Part shown: positions 35,088-43,527 of the stretch, piece by piece | Layout: each line of letters starts with the position of its first letter | Numbering within the stretch: position 1 is the stretch's first letter | Assembly: GCA_025517485.1 (NCBI GenBank) | Contig: JAOPKB010000014.1 | Location: 1 to 64,000, forward strand | DNA length: 64,000 nt | Reading direction: 5' to 3' | Source: Natronoglomus mannanivorans | GTDB taxonomy: Archaea > Halobacteriota > Halobacteria > Halobacteriales > Natrialbaceae | Notes under the pieces: generated by a model | Seen by the model: the letters and a program-made list of their open reading frames with translations, nothing else | Databases searched by the model: none | What the model was told of the DNA's origin: nothing | Translations under genes and position numbers: made by a program

Positions 35088-36542
35088 ATGACTGACGACA
35101 GGTCCTCGGCGCCCCCTTCCTCTTCCCCATCCCCATCCTCTCCACGGGACGCCGATTCACGACCCGCATCCGAAGCGAGTCGCGTTCGTCCGAGTATCGC
35201 AATCGTAACCTCGCTTGCAGCAATCGCCGACGTCTCTCCGCTCGAGTTGCCACCGTTAAACGAGACGGTCGACGTCGATGCGCTCGACTCGCTGTTCGTC
35301 TCCGATGACGGATCTGAGTCCGAGTTCGAGTCTGAGAACAGGGACGAAGACGAGCCCGAGAACGAGCACGAACGGAGCCACGACCAAACAGCCGAAGCCG
35401 AACGTACGTGGCCGACCGTCGACTTCCGATACGCGAACCACGACGTTCGAGTCGACGGCAATTCGTCAGTCGACATCTCACGATCGGAGACCGCCGACCA
35501 CGGAGCCGACGACTGGACGCACGTCACACCGGTCGACGTTCCGGCCGACTACGGGCTCACGACCCGTCTCGTGCTCGCAGTCGGTGACCGAACCGGCCGG
35601 AAACCCACACGGGTCCGCTCGGAACTCGAGCGAACCGTCGACCTCGACGCTCTCTCTAGACTCAACCGGCGGCGAGGTAACGGGATTCCCAGGTCCGGTG
35701 GTACGGTCCGATTCTCGAGACTCGGGCTCGACGTCGTCGTCACACCCGACGGCACGATCGCCATCGGATCGACGCTCACACGGTTGAAACGGACCGGTGG
35801 GAACGTGTTGCTCACCGGTTCCGTCCCCGACGCGCTCGTCGACGTCGCCAGCGCGAAGCTCTTGGGCAACCCCGACGCCGATCGCCGACACTGCGTCGCC
35901 TTACTCGACCGTGACGTCGACGTCGTCGATCGACGGCTCCCCCGAATGGACGCGCCGACTCGCGTCGTCACCCACGAGACGATTGCGCGGTCGTCTGCCG
36001 TCGCGTCTTCGGCTGTCGACGTCGACGTCGATACCGATACCAGCGCCGATAGCGATGCTCCCACCGACACGGACCCCGAAACCGACGCGACCCGAAATCC
36101 CGCCAGCGTGATCGACAGAACTCCCGTCACAGGCGATTTCGAGGGGGTTCGCGAGGCGATCGAAACGATGCTCTCCGAGAGCGTGAGTGACCAGATAGAT
36201 CTCGAGCCGTCGTCACTTCGACTCTGTGTCGATTCGCTTCGGCCGATTCTCGAGGAAGCCAGTCACGACGCTGGACCCGGTTCCGATTCCGACGACGAGC
36301 GCACTCACGACACAGACGCGATCGCGTTCCTCGAGCCGCTTTGTGAGGCAGTTCGAGACGTCTCGGCGCTGGCACACTACGTACTCCCGGTCGACCGAAC
36401 GTCGCCAGCAGTCGAACGGATCGAGTCGCTGTTCGACGCGACCGTCGAACTCCGCGTCGACGGGACCACAGCACAGCAGCGATGGCATCTCCACGAGAGT
36501 TCGTACACGACCGAGTGGTTCGCACTCACTGACCACCAGTGA
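35088..36542 (+). CDS. Tandem HalOD1 domain protein with DUF7504 pseudo-ATPase domain
   Basis: The 484-residue protein has a Ser/Pro-rich N-terminus and a first HalOD1 output domain at 36-130 (LELPPLNETVDVDALDSLF at 52-70, then VDFRYANHDVRV), interrupted by an acidic insertion at 71-106. A second HalOD1-like domain lies at about 152-228. A DUF7504-type RecA/KaiC-like domain follows at 229-480; its P-loop position reads LLTGSVPDALVD (241-252) without the GK(S/T), so ATP hydrolysis is unlikely. An Asp/Thr linker sits at 310-335. HalOD1 occurs in haloarchaeal signal-transduction proteins. It lies 179 bp upstream of the CHAT gene and is probably its partner. The frame is open to 34989; ATG 35088 was chosen by composition. 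Confidence 0.75.
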   Translation: MTDDRSSAPPSSSPSPSSPRDADSRPASEASRVRPSIAIVTSLAAIADVSPLELPPLNETVDVDALDSLFVSDDGSESEFESENRDEDEPENEHERSHDQTAEAERTWPTVDFRYANHDVRVDGNSSVDISRSETADHGADDWTHVTPVDVPADYGLTTRLVLAVGDRTGRKPTRVRSELERTVDLDALSRLNRRRGNGIPRSGGTVRFSRLGLDVVVTPDGTIAIGSTLTRLKRTGGNVLLTGSVPDALVDVASAKLLGNPDADRRHCVALLDRDVDVVDRRLPRMDAPTRVVTHETIARSSAVASSAVDVDVDTDTSADSDAPTDTDPETDATRNPASVIDRTPVTGDFEGVREAIETMLSESVSDQIDLEPSSLRLCVDSLRPILEEASHDAGPGSDSDDERTHDTDAIAFLEPLCEAVRDVSALAHYVLPVDRTSPAVERIESLFDATVELRVDGTTAQQRWHLHESSYTTEWFALTDHQ

Positions 36543-36721
36543 CGCCGGTCGTGGGGGCGACGTGTCTCCCGACCCCCAGACGCTTTCGACCCCGATTCGA
36601 TTCCGGTTTCGGATTCCGACTTCGAAAATCGGATCGCCACAGGGACTGACCACCACTCGACGAGCCCACAGACGGTATCGACTGACAGCCACACCATCCC
36701 CGTTCCAACGCCCGCTCACCC

Positions 36722-39064
36722 GTGAACCCAACGTACCACGCGGACGACGACCGACCAGAATTGACGGTCGTCGATCCCGTACAGAACACCCGATACCCGC
36801 TCAAAACGACCGATCCAGTCGAACCAGTGCCGACCGATCCGGACTGTTTTTACTTCCCGGTCGAGTCGGCAGTCGCGTTCACGACGGAGAAACTGGTGCT
36901 CCCATACGTCGTCCCGACGGTCGTCCGCGACCAGGAGGGCCTCATGCTCCTCGAGACCGAACACTACGCCTACGAGACGCTTCCAGAGGGTGAGTACATC
37001 CTCGAGTTGATGGCCCCGATCAGACTCTCCGTTCGCGTTCGCGGCGCCGTCACGATCGCCTCTTCGGACGAGCGGCTGGCGATCGCCTTCGGCGAGTCGA
37101 CTCGCGTCCGGCTCGGGGCGCGCTCGCTGCACGAACGCCCGGCCGGAACCGTGACGACGACCGGGGAGCCGGACGATCTGGCGCGGGCCGTCTCGACGTT
37201 CGGGTCCGCGCTAAAGACGCTCAGTTGTGAGCGGTCGTTGCCGACGTTTCGCGGCCATCCGCCGCGGCTGGAACTCGGCGACGAACTTCGGATTCCAGAG
37301 GGACTCGAGCCGCCGGAAAGCGGCGTGACGATCGTCGTCCCACCGGAGCGGACGGCCGTCTACGCGGTCAGTTCGCTCGCGTACTACCTCGGTGCGACGG
37401 TCGTCACGGGAGCGACCCCTCGCATCGAGACCGATCGTGGCTTCGAGTACTCGCTCGGCGAGGCAGGTGTGGCGTTCGAACGGTCGGTCGAACGCGTGCT
37501 CAAACACGTGTTCTTTCTCGACTGTCTGACCCGAACGGAGGGATTGTATCGGATCGACCTCTACGAACGCCAGCAGGTCGACGACCGACTCAACGTGGCG
37601 TTCGACGAGCTGTACGACGAGCCACTCGCCGAACAGCTCGAGACCTACCTCTCGATTCCGTTCGAAGCGATCGCCGACCTGCAGCCGGCCTGGCAACTCG
37701 CGACCCACGTTACGCCCGAGCGCGAGAACGCGACCGTCCTCCCGTTTCTCGCCGACGATCTCTCGATCGTCGCGACTGCACCCGATTCGACCCCCGAGAT
37801 CGAGGGGACAGGAGACGACTCCGAGGAGAAGCCGGACCCGGATCCGGACCTAGACTCGGACTCGGAATCGACGTCGGCCGACGACATCGCCCTCGCTATC
37901 GACGGATTCACACGATCGACGGCAGAGACGAACGGAGACCGTCGAAATCGGCTCTCGATCGACGCGTTCGTCTCCCCGCCCGACCTCGACGCGTTCGAAC
38001 AGGCGTGGCTCGGCGACGGGATCCCGATCGGCGCGAACAAACTCGTCCCCGATGCGTTCGAAAACGGACTCGAGCGGTCGCCGTCGGGTGACGATGTCGA
38101 GATTACGATCGTCTGTAACGACGACCGAATGCTCGACGAACTCGACGGCACGCTCTACGGAGACCGTGAAGAACTCCCCTTCGACGTCTCCGTCCATCGA
38201 GACTGCTCGGTTGCGACGCTCCGATCGCTCATCGCCGCCGAGACCGACTTCTTCCACTACGTCGGTCACGTCGAGGACGGCGCGTTCGTCTGCCACGACG
38301 GAGTCCTCGAGACTGAATCGCTGGTCGACGTCGGCGTCGAGACGTTCCTGCTCAACGGCTGTCAGTCGTACGAACTCGGTATCGCGTTGCTCGAGGCGGG
38401 CAGCACCGGCGGGATCGTGACGGTGAGCGACGTCGGTAACCCCGACGCGGTCGCCGTCGGGCGGCTGATCGCACGCCTGTTGAACACCGGCTTTACGCTT
38501 CGGTCTGCGGTCGACGTCGCACGATCCTATCGACTGGTCGGCAATCAGTACGTCGTCGTGGGTGACGGCGGGAGTTCCGTCACCCAGTCCGGTGGCGGTG
38601 TTCCGAACATCTGTCGAATCGAGGCGGTGACCGAGGACGGGCGAGGACCTCGAGACGACGGCGAAGGCCATCGGTGCGAAACGAGTGGCGAAGTCGAGGC
38701 CGAAAACGAACAGACGGACGCGGATGCGAACGTGAAGACGGATACGAATGCGGACGCGGACGTGGACGCGAACGCCAATACGAACACGAATCCGGACGTC
38801 AACGCGAACAGCACGCCGATCGAGAGCCCCATCGGTCGCTACCGGATTCAGATCCGCCTCTATCACAGCTCCAACACCGGAGTCGGTGCGCTCTACATTC
38901 CGTACATCGACGGCATCGACCAGTACTTCCTGGTCGGCGGCGAACTGCCGCTGCTCGAGTTATCCGGCTACGCACTGACCCGGTTCTTCCAACTCGAGGA
39001 GATTCCGGTCGAGTGGAACGGCGAACACTACTGGTCGAGCGATGCGCAGTTCGAAAATCTGTGA
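36722..39064 (+). CDS. CHAT (caspase-like) protease domain protein
   Basis: The 780-residue protein starts at GTG. Residues 1-350 form a haloarchaea-type N-terminal region with no named motif. An Asp/Ser linker spans about 356-386. Residues 440-610 are CHAT-like: FFHYVGHVEDG places the candidate catalytic His at 516, and FLLNGCQSYELG places the candidate Cys at 547. GSTGGIVTVSD and a VGRLIARLL helix follow. A second Asp/Asn/Thr linker (660-697) precedes a C-terminal beta-rich module (701-780). CHAT proteases act in bacterial and archaeal regulated proteolysis and cell-death systems. Next to a HalOD1/DUF7504 protein and a DUF7503 peptide, it suggests a signalling-protease system. The His/Cys pair is seen; the protease call is inference from that pattern. 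Confidence 0.7.
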   Translation: MNPTYHADDDRPELTVVDPVQNTRYPLKTTDPVEPVPTDPDCFYFPVESAVAFTTEKLVLPYVVPTVVRDQEGLMLLETEHYAYETLPEGEYILELMAPIRLSVRVRGAVTIASSDERLAIAFGESTRVRLGARSLHERPAGTVTTTGEPDDLARAVSTFGSALKTLSCERSLPTFRGHPPRLELGDELRIPEGLEPPESGVTIVVPPERTAVYAVSSLAYYLGATVVTGATPRIETDRGFEYSLGEAGVAFERSVERVLKHVFFLDCLTRTEGLYRIDLYERQQVDDRLNVAFDELYDEPLAEQLETYLSIPFEAIADLQPAWQLATHVTPERENATVLPFLADDLSIVATAPDSTPEIEGTGDDSEEKPDPDPDLDSDSESTSADDIALAIDGFTRSTAETNGDRRNRLSIDAFVSPPDLDAFEQAWLGDGIPIGANKLVPDAFENGLERSPSGDDVEITIVCNDDRMLDELDGTLYGDREELPFDVSVHRDCSVATLRSLIAAETDFFHYVGHVEDGAFVCHDGVLETESLVDVGVETFLLNGCQSYELGIALLEAGSTGGIVTVSDVGNPDAVAVGRLIARLLNTGFTLRSAVDVARSYRLVGNQYVVVGDGGSSVTQSGGGVPNICRIEAVTEDGRGPRDDGEGHRCETSGEVEAENEQTDADANVKTDTNADADVDANANTNTNPDVNANSTPIESPIGRYRIQIRLYHSSNTGVGALYIPYIDGIDQYFLVGGELPLLELSGYALTRFFQLEEIPVEWNGEHYWSSDAQFENL

Positions 39065-39089
39065 TTCGGTCCGGATTCGACGACCCGGT

Positions 39090-39224
39090 TTAGCTGATGA
39101 CGCCACCGTTTCCGAACGGCGTGACGACCGCCTGAGACAGCAACAGGCTGACGCTGAACAGGGCACCCATCACTCGTGGGTGTTTCGCGAGATACGATCG
39201 AAGCGTGTCGTTGGTGTTGGACAT
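39090..39224 (-). CDS. DUF7503-type 44-aa single-helix peptide
   Basis: The 44-codon frame starts MSNTNDTLRSYLAKHPRVMG, continues with a hydrophobic helix (about 18-34, rich in Leu/Ser/Val) and ends PFGNGGVIS. This N-terminus plus helix is the pattern of the tiny haloarchaeal DUF7503 family, which I recall being found near DUF7504 genes. It is convergent with the CHAT gene, 25 bp away. Likely inserted in or attached to the membrane; it could be a substrate, effector or regulator of the neighbouring protease. Confidence 0.7.
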   Translation of the reverse strand: MSNTNDTLRSYLAKHPRVMGALFSVSLLLSQAVVTPFGNGGVIS

Positions 39225-39358
39225 TGCAATCAGCTATCGCCATCGGATCGTTATAGCTCTATCTCAGTCGAGCTGGTCAGTTCAGCTGACTGGACGAAAC
39301 GTCCGGGCGCAAGCTCACTCCCGCTCTCCGCAGCTCACCGCCAGTCCGAACCTATGTG

Positions 39359-39415
39359 ACTTGCTATCATTCGTCGATGGCGGGAAACCTTTTATTTGTT
39401 CACTTGCTATCACTC
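39359..39415 (+). promoter_or_regulatory. Promoter of the GTPBP1-like gene with a direct-repeat pair
   Basis: ACTTGCTATCATTC (39359-39372) and ACTTGCTATCACTC (39402-39415) match in 13 of 14 positions, 43 bp apart. They flank the TATA-like CTTTTATTT (39389-39397). The second copy overlaps the expected start of transcription, just before ATG 39419. Such flanking repeats suggest binding by a dimeric regulator. Confidence 0.5.
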
Positions 39416-39418
39416 ACC

Positions 39419-41020
39419 ATGACCCGTGACCGGGCCCTCCTCGAGCGGGCCCTGGAACGTGGCGAACAGGACGGTGGGAGCATCGAGTTCAAGGAACGAC
39501 TCACTCGAGACGTTCACCTGGCCGACGGTCGCCGGGAGAGTCTCGCCGCCCAACTGCGACACCGCGTCCTCTCCGGTGACGGTGAGGCAACCTACGTCGT
39601 CGGCGTCACCGACGACGGCGGCCTCGCCGGAATCGACCCCGATACCTTCTCCGAATCGATGGACGTCCTCTCCTTGCTCGCCGAGGAGGCCGACGCCCAC
39701 ATCGACGACGTCCAGACGTGGGGTGTAAAAGACGGGCTGGTCGGCGTCGCGACGGTCTGTGACGGGGCCGTTCTCGATACGGACGACGAACACGTCGTCG
39801 TGGGCACTGCGGGCCACGTCGACCACGGGAAGAGTACGCTCGTCGGCTCGCTCGTCACCGGCCGCGCGGACGACGGCGACGGCGCGACGCGTGCGTTCCT
39901 CGACGTCCAGCCACACGAAGTCGAGCGAGGTCTCTCGGCCGATCTCTCCTACGCCGTCTACGGCTTCGACGACGACGGGCCGGTCCACGTCCGCAATCCC
40001 AACCGAAAACAGGATCGCGCGCAGGTCGTCGAGGAGGCCGACCGACTCGTCTCGTTCGTCGACACCGTCGGCCACGAACCCTGGTTGCGAACGACGATCC
40101 GTGGACTCGTCGGCCAGAAACTCGACTACGGCCTGCTCGTCGTCGCCGCCGACGACGGCCCGACGCGGACGACCCGGGAACACCTCGGCGTGTTGCTGGC
40201 GACGGAACTGCCGACGATCGTCGCGATCACGAAAGTCGACGCCGTCAGCGACGACCGCGCGAACGAGGTCGAACGCGAAGTCGAGGCACTCCTCAGGGAG
40301 GTCGGCAAATCGCCGCTCAGCGTCGACCGCCACGGCGTCGACGCCGCCGTCGAGGAGATCGGTGACACCGTCGTCCCGATCGTCCGCACCAGCGCGGTGA
40401 CGATGGACGGTCTCGAGACGCTCGACGTGCTGTTCGATCGCCTTCCCAAGACGTCGGGCGAGGACGGCGAGTTCCGGATGTACATCGATCGCAGCTACTC
40501 GGTGACCGGCGTCGGTGCCGTCGCCTCCGGGACGGTGATGTCGGGCGACGTCGAGGCCGGTGACGACCTCCTGCTCGGGCCGACGTCGGACGGCCGCTTT
40601 CGAGAGGTGGAAGTCCGCTCCATCGAGATGCACTACCACCGCGTCGACAGGGCCCAGGCCGGTCGGATCGTCGGCATCGCACTCAAGGGCGTCAAAGAGG
40701 AGGACATCGAACGCGGCATGGTCTTGCTCCCCGCGGACGCCGATCCCCAGCCGGTCCGGGAGTTCGAGGCCGAAGTGATGGTCCTCAACCATCCCACACG
40801 GATCGGCGACGGCTACGAACCCGTCGTCCACCTCGAGACGATCGGCGAAGCGGCGGCCTTCTACCCGGAGGATGGGCGCTTGTTACCGGGTGACACCGGC
40901 GAGACAACCGTCCGGTTCAAGTTCCGCCCGTATCTCGTCGAGAAGGGCCAGAAGTTCGTCTTCCGCGAGGGCCGCAGCAAGGGCGTCGGGACGGTGACCG
41001 AGGTCCACCCGATGGAGTGA
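39419..41020 (+). CDS. GTPBP1/EF-1A-like translational GTPase
   Basis: The 533-residue GTPase has an N-terminal extension of about 120 residues that GTPBP1-type proteins carry before the G domain. The G domain shows GHVDHGKST at 132-140 (G1), DTVGHEPW (G3) and TKVD (G4). Translation-factor beta-barrel domains 2 and 3 follow (SVTGVGAVASGTVMSG region and the FKFRPYLVEKGQKFVFREG end). The role is probably mRNA or ribosome quality control as for eukaryotic GTPBP1; not known in archaea. Predicted to be leaderless. Confidence 0.9.
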   Translation: MTRDRALLERALERGEQDGGSIEFKERLTRDVHLADGRRESLAAQLRHRVLSGDGEATYVVGVTDDGGLAGIDPDTFSESMDVLSLLAEEADAHIDDVQTWGVKDGLVGVATVCDGAVLDTDDEHVVVGTAGHVDHGKSTLVGSLVTGRADDGDGATRAFLDVQPHEVERGLSADLSYAVYGFDDDGPVHVRNPNRKQDRAQVVEEADRLVSFVDTVGHEPWLRTTIRGLVGQKLDYGLLVVAADDGPTRTTREHLGVLLATELPTIVAITKVDAVSDDRANEVEREVEALLREVGKSPLSVDRHGVDAAVEEIGDTVVPIVRTSAVTMDGLETLDVLFDRLPKTSGEDGEFRMYIDRSYSVTGVGAVASGTVMSGDVEAGDDLLLGPTSDGRFREVEVRSIEMHYHRVDRAQAGRIVGIALKGVKEEDIERGMVLLPADADPQPVREFEAEVMVLNHPTRIGDGYEPVVHLETIGEAAAFYPEDGRLLPGDTGETTVRFKFRPYLVEKGQKFVFREGRSKGVGTVTEVHPME

Positions 41021-41048
41021 ACGTCAGCGTCCGACCGCGATCACGGGT

Positions 41049-41789
41049 TCACCGGCTTTCTCTCTCACTCAGAGTGTCGTCCTCGAACGCCGACCGCACC
41101 AGTCTGGACTGTGCCTTCTGTAGATGCTCGGCAGCCGTACTCGGTGCACACTCGAGGACGCGAGCGACGTCTTCGTGACTCGCTTCCCTGGGAACGTCGA
41201 AGTAGCCCAGTTCGACGCCGACGCGGGCGGCCTCGCGCTGGCGGTCGCTCAACTCGCTCGTCGGATCGATCGCGGATTCCGGCTCGCCGATGCCGTCGAT
41301 CGTGACGTCGAACCGGTCGGGGATCGATTCGTGGGCCCGCGAGAGCACTCGATCCTCCCCGACGACGGTAAACGACGCCCCCGTTTCGTCGTACTCGATC
41401 GGCCCGACCATCAAAACGCCGTCCCTCGAGAGCGATCGGAAGAGACGCCTCGAGTCGTCGGTGCCCTCGTCCCGAAGGTAGACGTACGCCGTTTCCCCCT
41501 TCGTCGCACTTTCCCCCACGGGCGCGGCGTCGACTCCGCCGCTCGATGCGTCCACGCTGTCGGTCTCGTCGACGCGGAGCACTTCGTACGCCTGTAACTG
41601 GCCGATCCCCTCGAGTGCTGCTTCGATTCCGTCGACGTCACCCCGGATCCGATGGAGCATCGTCAGCGTCCCGTCTTCGGTCACGTTCCAGTGGACGCTC
41701 GACGCCCGCTCGACCGACGGTGACGTCGTCAGTAGCTCGTAGACCGGGTGAACACCACCCGGTGCGAGGTGGAGGCGAACGCGTTTCAC
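41049..41789 (-). CDS. HTH_10 (bacterio-opsin-activator type) transcriptional regulator
   Basis: The 246-residue protein has an N-terminal sensory-like beta-alpha region and a C-terminal HTH_10 domain at about 180-238: LSDRQREAARVGVELGYFDVP, then SHEDVARVLECAPSTAAEHLQKAQSRLV as the recognition part. GTG 41789 (MKRVRLHLAPGG) gives the common family N-terminus; an ATG eight codons upstream is possible. Convergent with the GTPase gene and divergent from the SDR gene at 41875, which is a candidate target. Confidence 0.87.
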   Translation of the reverse strand: MKRVRLHLAPGGVHPVYELLTTSPSVERASSVHWNVTEDGTLTMLHRIRGDVDGIEAALEGIGQLQAYEVLRVDETDSVDASSGGVDAAPVGESATKGETAYVYLRDEGTDDSRRLFRSLSRDGVLMVGPIEYDETGASFTVVGEDRVLSRAHESIPDRFDVTIDGIGEPESAIDPTSELSDRQREAARVGVELGYFDVPREASHEDVARVLECAPSTAAEHLQKAQSRLVRSAFEDDTLSERESR

Positions 41790-41874
41790 GATCCGACGAT
41801 TTCGCGGCCTCAACTTAAACCCCCAGCGTGGCTACCGCAGTAGCTACTCGAGAGTCGCGTGCCAATCGTCGAAC

Positions 41875-42945
41875 ATGAACGACCGTAGCACCGGCACTGA
41901 CACCGACGCCGATGTCGACACTGATACCCATCCCCACCCAAATACCGACCCCGGAACCGTCTTCGTGGCCGGTTCGACCGGCGTTCTCGGCCGCCGACTC
42001 GTGACACGACTCTCCGAGCGCGGCCACGATGTGATTGGTCTCGTCCGCGACGACCGCGGCGCATCGCTCGTCCGCGAACGCGGCGGCGAACCCAGACGAG
42101 GTGACGTCCTCGAGCGCGAGTCGCTCGAGTCGGCCGCCTCAGGAGCCGACGTCGTAATCCACGCCGCGACGGCGATCCCGACCGATGGCAAGCCATCCGC
42201 GGCGGACTGGGAACGAAACGATCGGGTCCGACTCGAGGGGACGACGAATCTCCTCGACGCCGCCGAATCGATCGGCGCGGACCGGTTCCTCCTCCAGAGC
42301 ATCGTCTGGGTCGCCAGACAGCACGACGGACGCCCGTTCGACGAGGATGCGCCGCCGAACCCGGACCGGACGACCCGGTCCGCTCTCGAGGCCGAACGCC
42401 TCCTCGAGTCGACGGCGCAGACGGGCGGCCTCGACGCTGTCACGCTGCGGTGTGGTTGGTTCTACGCCCACGACGCCGCCCACACCCGCCAATTCGGGCG
42501 GCTCCTCGCGAATGGTCGTATGCCCATCGTCGGCGGCGGACTCCTCGGTCGCGAGGACGCAACGCTCTCGTGTCTTCACGTCGACGACGCCGCGGACGCG
42601 TTCGCCGCCGCGGCCGAGGGCGAGGAGACCGGCCGATACCACGTCGTCGACGAGAAGCCGACGACGTTCGCGTCGTTTCTTCGAACGTTCGCCGATCGAC
42701 TCGGGGCATCGCCACCGCGCAGGCTCCCAGGCTGGCTGGTACGCCCGCTGCTCGGACGCGCCTCGGTTCGATTGCTCACCTCGAGTATGCCGACGACCAA
42801 CGATCGGTTTCGGGCGGCGTTCGACTGGGAGCCCTCGGTTCCGACCGTCGAGGTGGGTCTCGAGCGCGTCATCGATCGATGGCTCGAGGAGGGGTCGCTT
42901 CGCGAACGCCGCACCGATGGAGGGTACGAATGGACCGACGAGTGA
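41875..42945 (+). CDS. Atypical NAD(P)-binding SDR (epimerase-like), catalytic residues lost
   Basis: The 356-residue extended SDR has an Asp/Thr-rich N-terminal tail (1-26), and the nucleotide motif GSTGVLG at 33-39. The usual YxxxK active site should lie just before EAERLL; here the aligned stretch reads TTRSALEAERLL, so Tyr and Lys are missing. It may act as a NAD(P)-sensing protein rather than an oxidoreductase. The C-terminal domain (about 265-356) retains the epimerase-like WEPSVPTVEVGLERVI segment. It overlaps the next gene by 16 bp. Confidence 0.82.
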   Translation: MNDRSTGTDTDADVDTDTHPHPNTDPGTVFVAGSTGVLGRRLVTRLSERGHDVIGLVRDDRGASLVRERGGEPRRGDVLERESLESAASGADVVIHAATAIPTDGKPSAADWERNDRVRLEGTTNLLDAAESIGADRFLLQSIVWVARQHDGRPFDEDAPPNPDRTTRSALEAERLLESTAQTGGLDAVTLRCGWFYAHDAAHTRQFGRLLANGRMPIVGGGLLGREDATLSCLHVDDAADAFAAAAEGEETGRYHVVDEKPTTFASFLRTFADRLGASPPRRLPGWLVRPLLGRASVRLLTSSMPTTNDRFRAAFDWEPSVPTVEVGLERVIDRWLEEGSLRERRTDGGYEWTDE

Positions 42946-43364
42946 CGGCCGTGCTGGTCGCGGTCGTCGCCCACCTGCTCGCCGGCGTCGCACACGGCTA
43001 CGCACACGACGGCGCGGGCGTCCAGTTGACGACCGGACAGACAGCGTTCGTCTGGGTCGTTGCGACGGCCGGTCCGATCGCGGCCGCGATTCTCGTCTGG
43101 CGGGGTGCGATCCGCTCCGGTGCTCTCCTTCTCGTCGCGACGGCGCTCGCAGCGACGATCTTCGACGGCTACTACCACGTGATCGCGGAGACACCTGATC
43201 ACGTACACGCGGTAGACGGTCCGTTCGCGGACCTCTTCATCGCGACCGCGATTCTCGTCTCGATCACCGACGTTCTCTGCGTCCTCGCCGGCGCGTGGCT
43301 CTACCGTCAGGTCAGCGCCGATACTGACGCCGATCGCTCCGCTCGAGTTCACGACGGTACGTGA
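42930..43364 (+). CDS. Small integral membrane protein, unknown function
   Basis: The 144-residue protein has four hydrophobic helices, starting MDRRVTAVLVAVVAHLLAGVAHG. Histidines (AHGYAH and FDGYYHV) near helix ends could bind metal or haem. It lies in a 16-bp overlap with the SDR gene, so the two are co-translated. I do not recognise the family. Confidence 0.75.
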   Translation: MDRRVTAVLVAVVAHLLAGVAHGYAHDGAGVQLTTGQTAFVWVVATAGPIAAAILVWRGAIRSGALLLVATALAATIFDGYYHVIAETPDHVHAVDGPFADLFIATAILVSITDVLCVLAGAWLYRQVSADTDADRSARVHDGT

Positions 43365-43527
43365 CGTGGTGGGCCAAACCGGGAGACGAGACCGCCGCCG
43401 TTCGAGTGAACGACGGTTACGGAAATGCAAGGGGAAAGCCCCGACCTTCAGGGCGGATGGTTGTCACGTTGGGATCCGAACTGGAGACCGAATCTCGACG
43501 AGCTCGGCGACCACCGCGGAACTTCGA

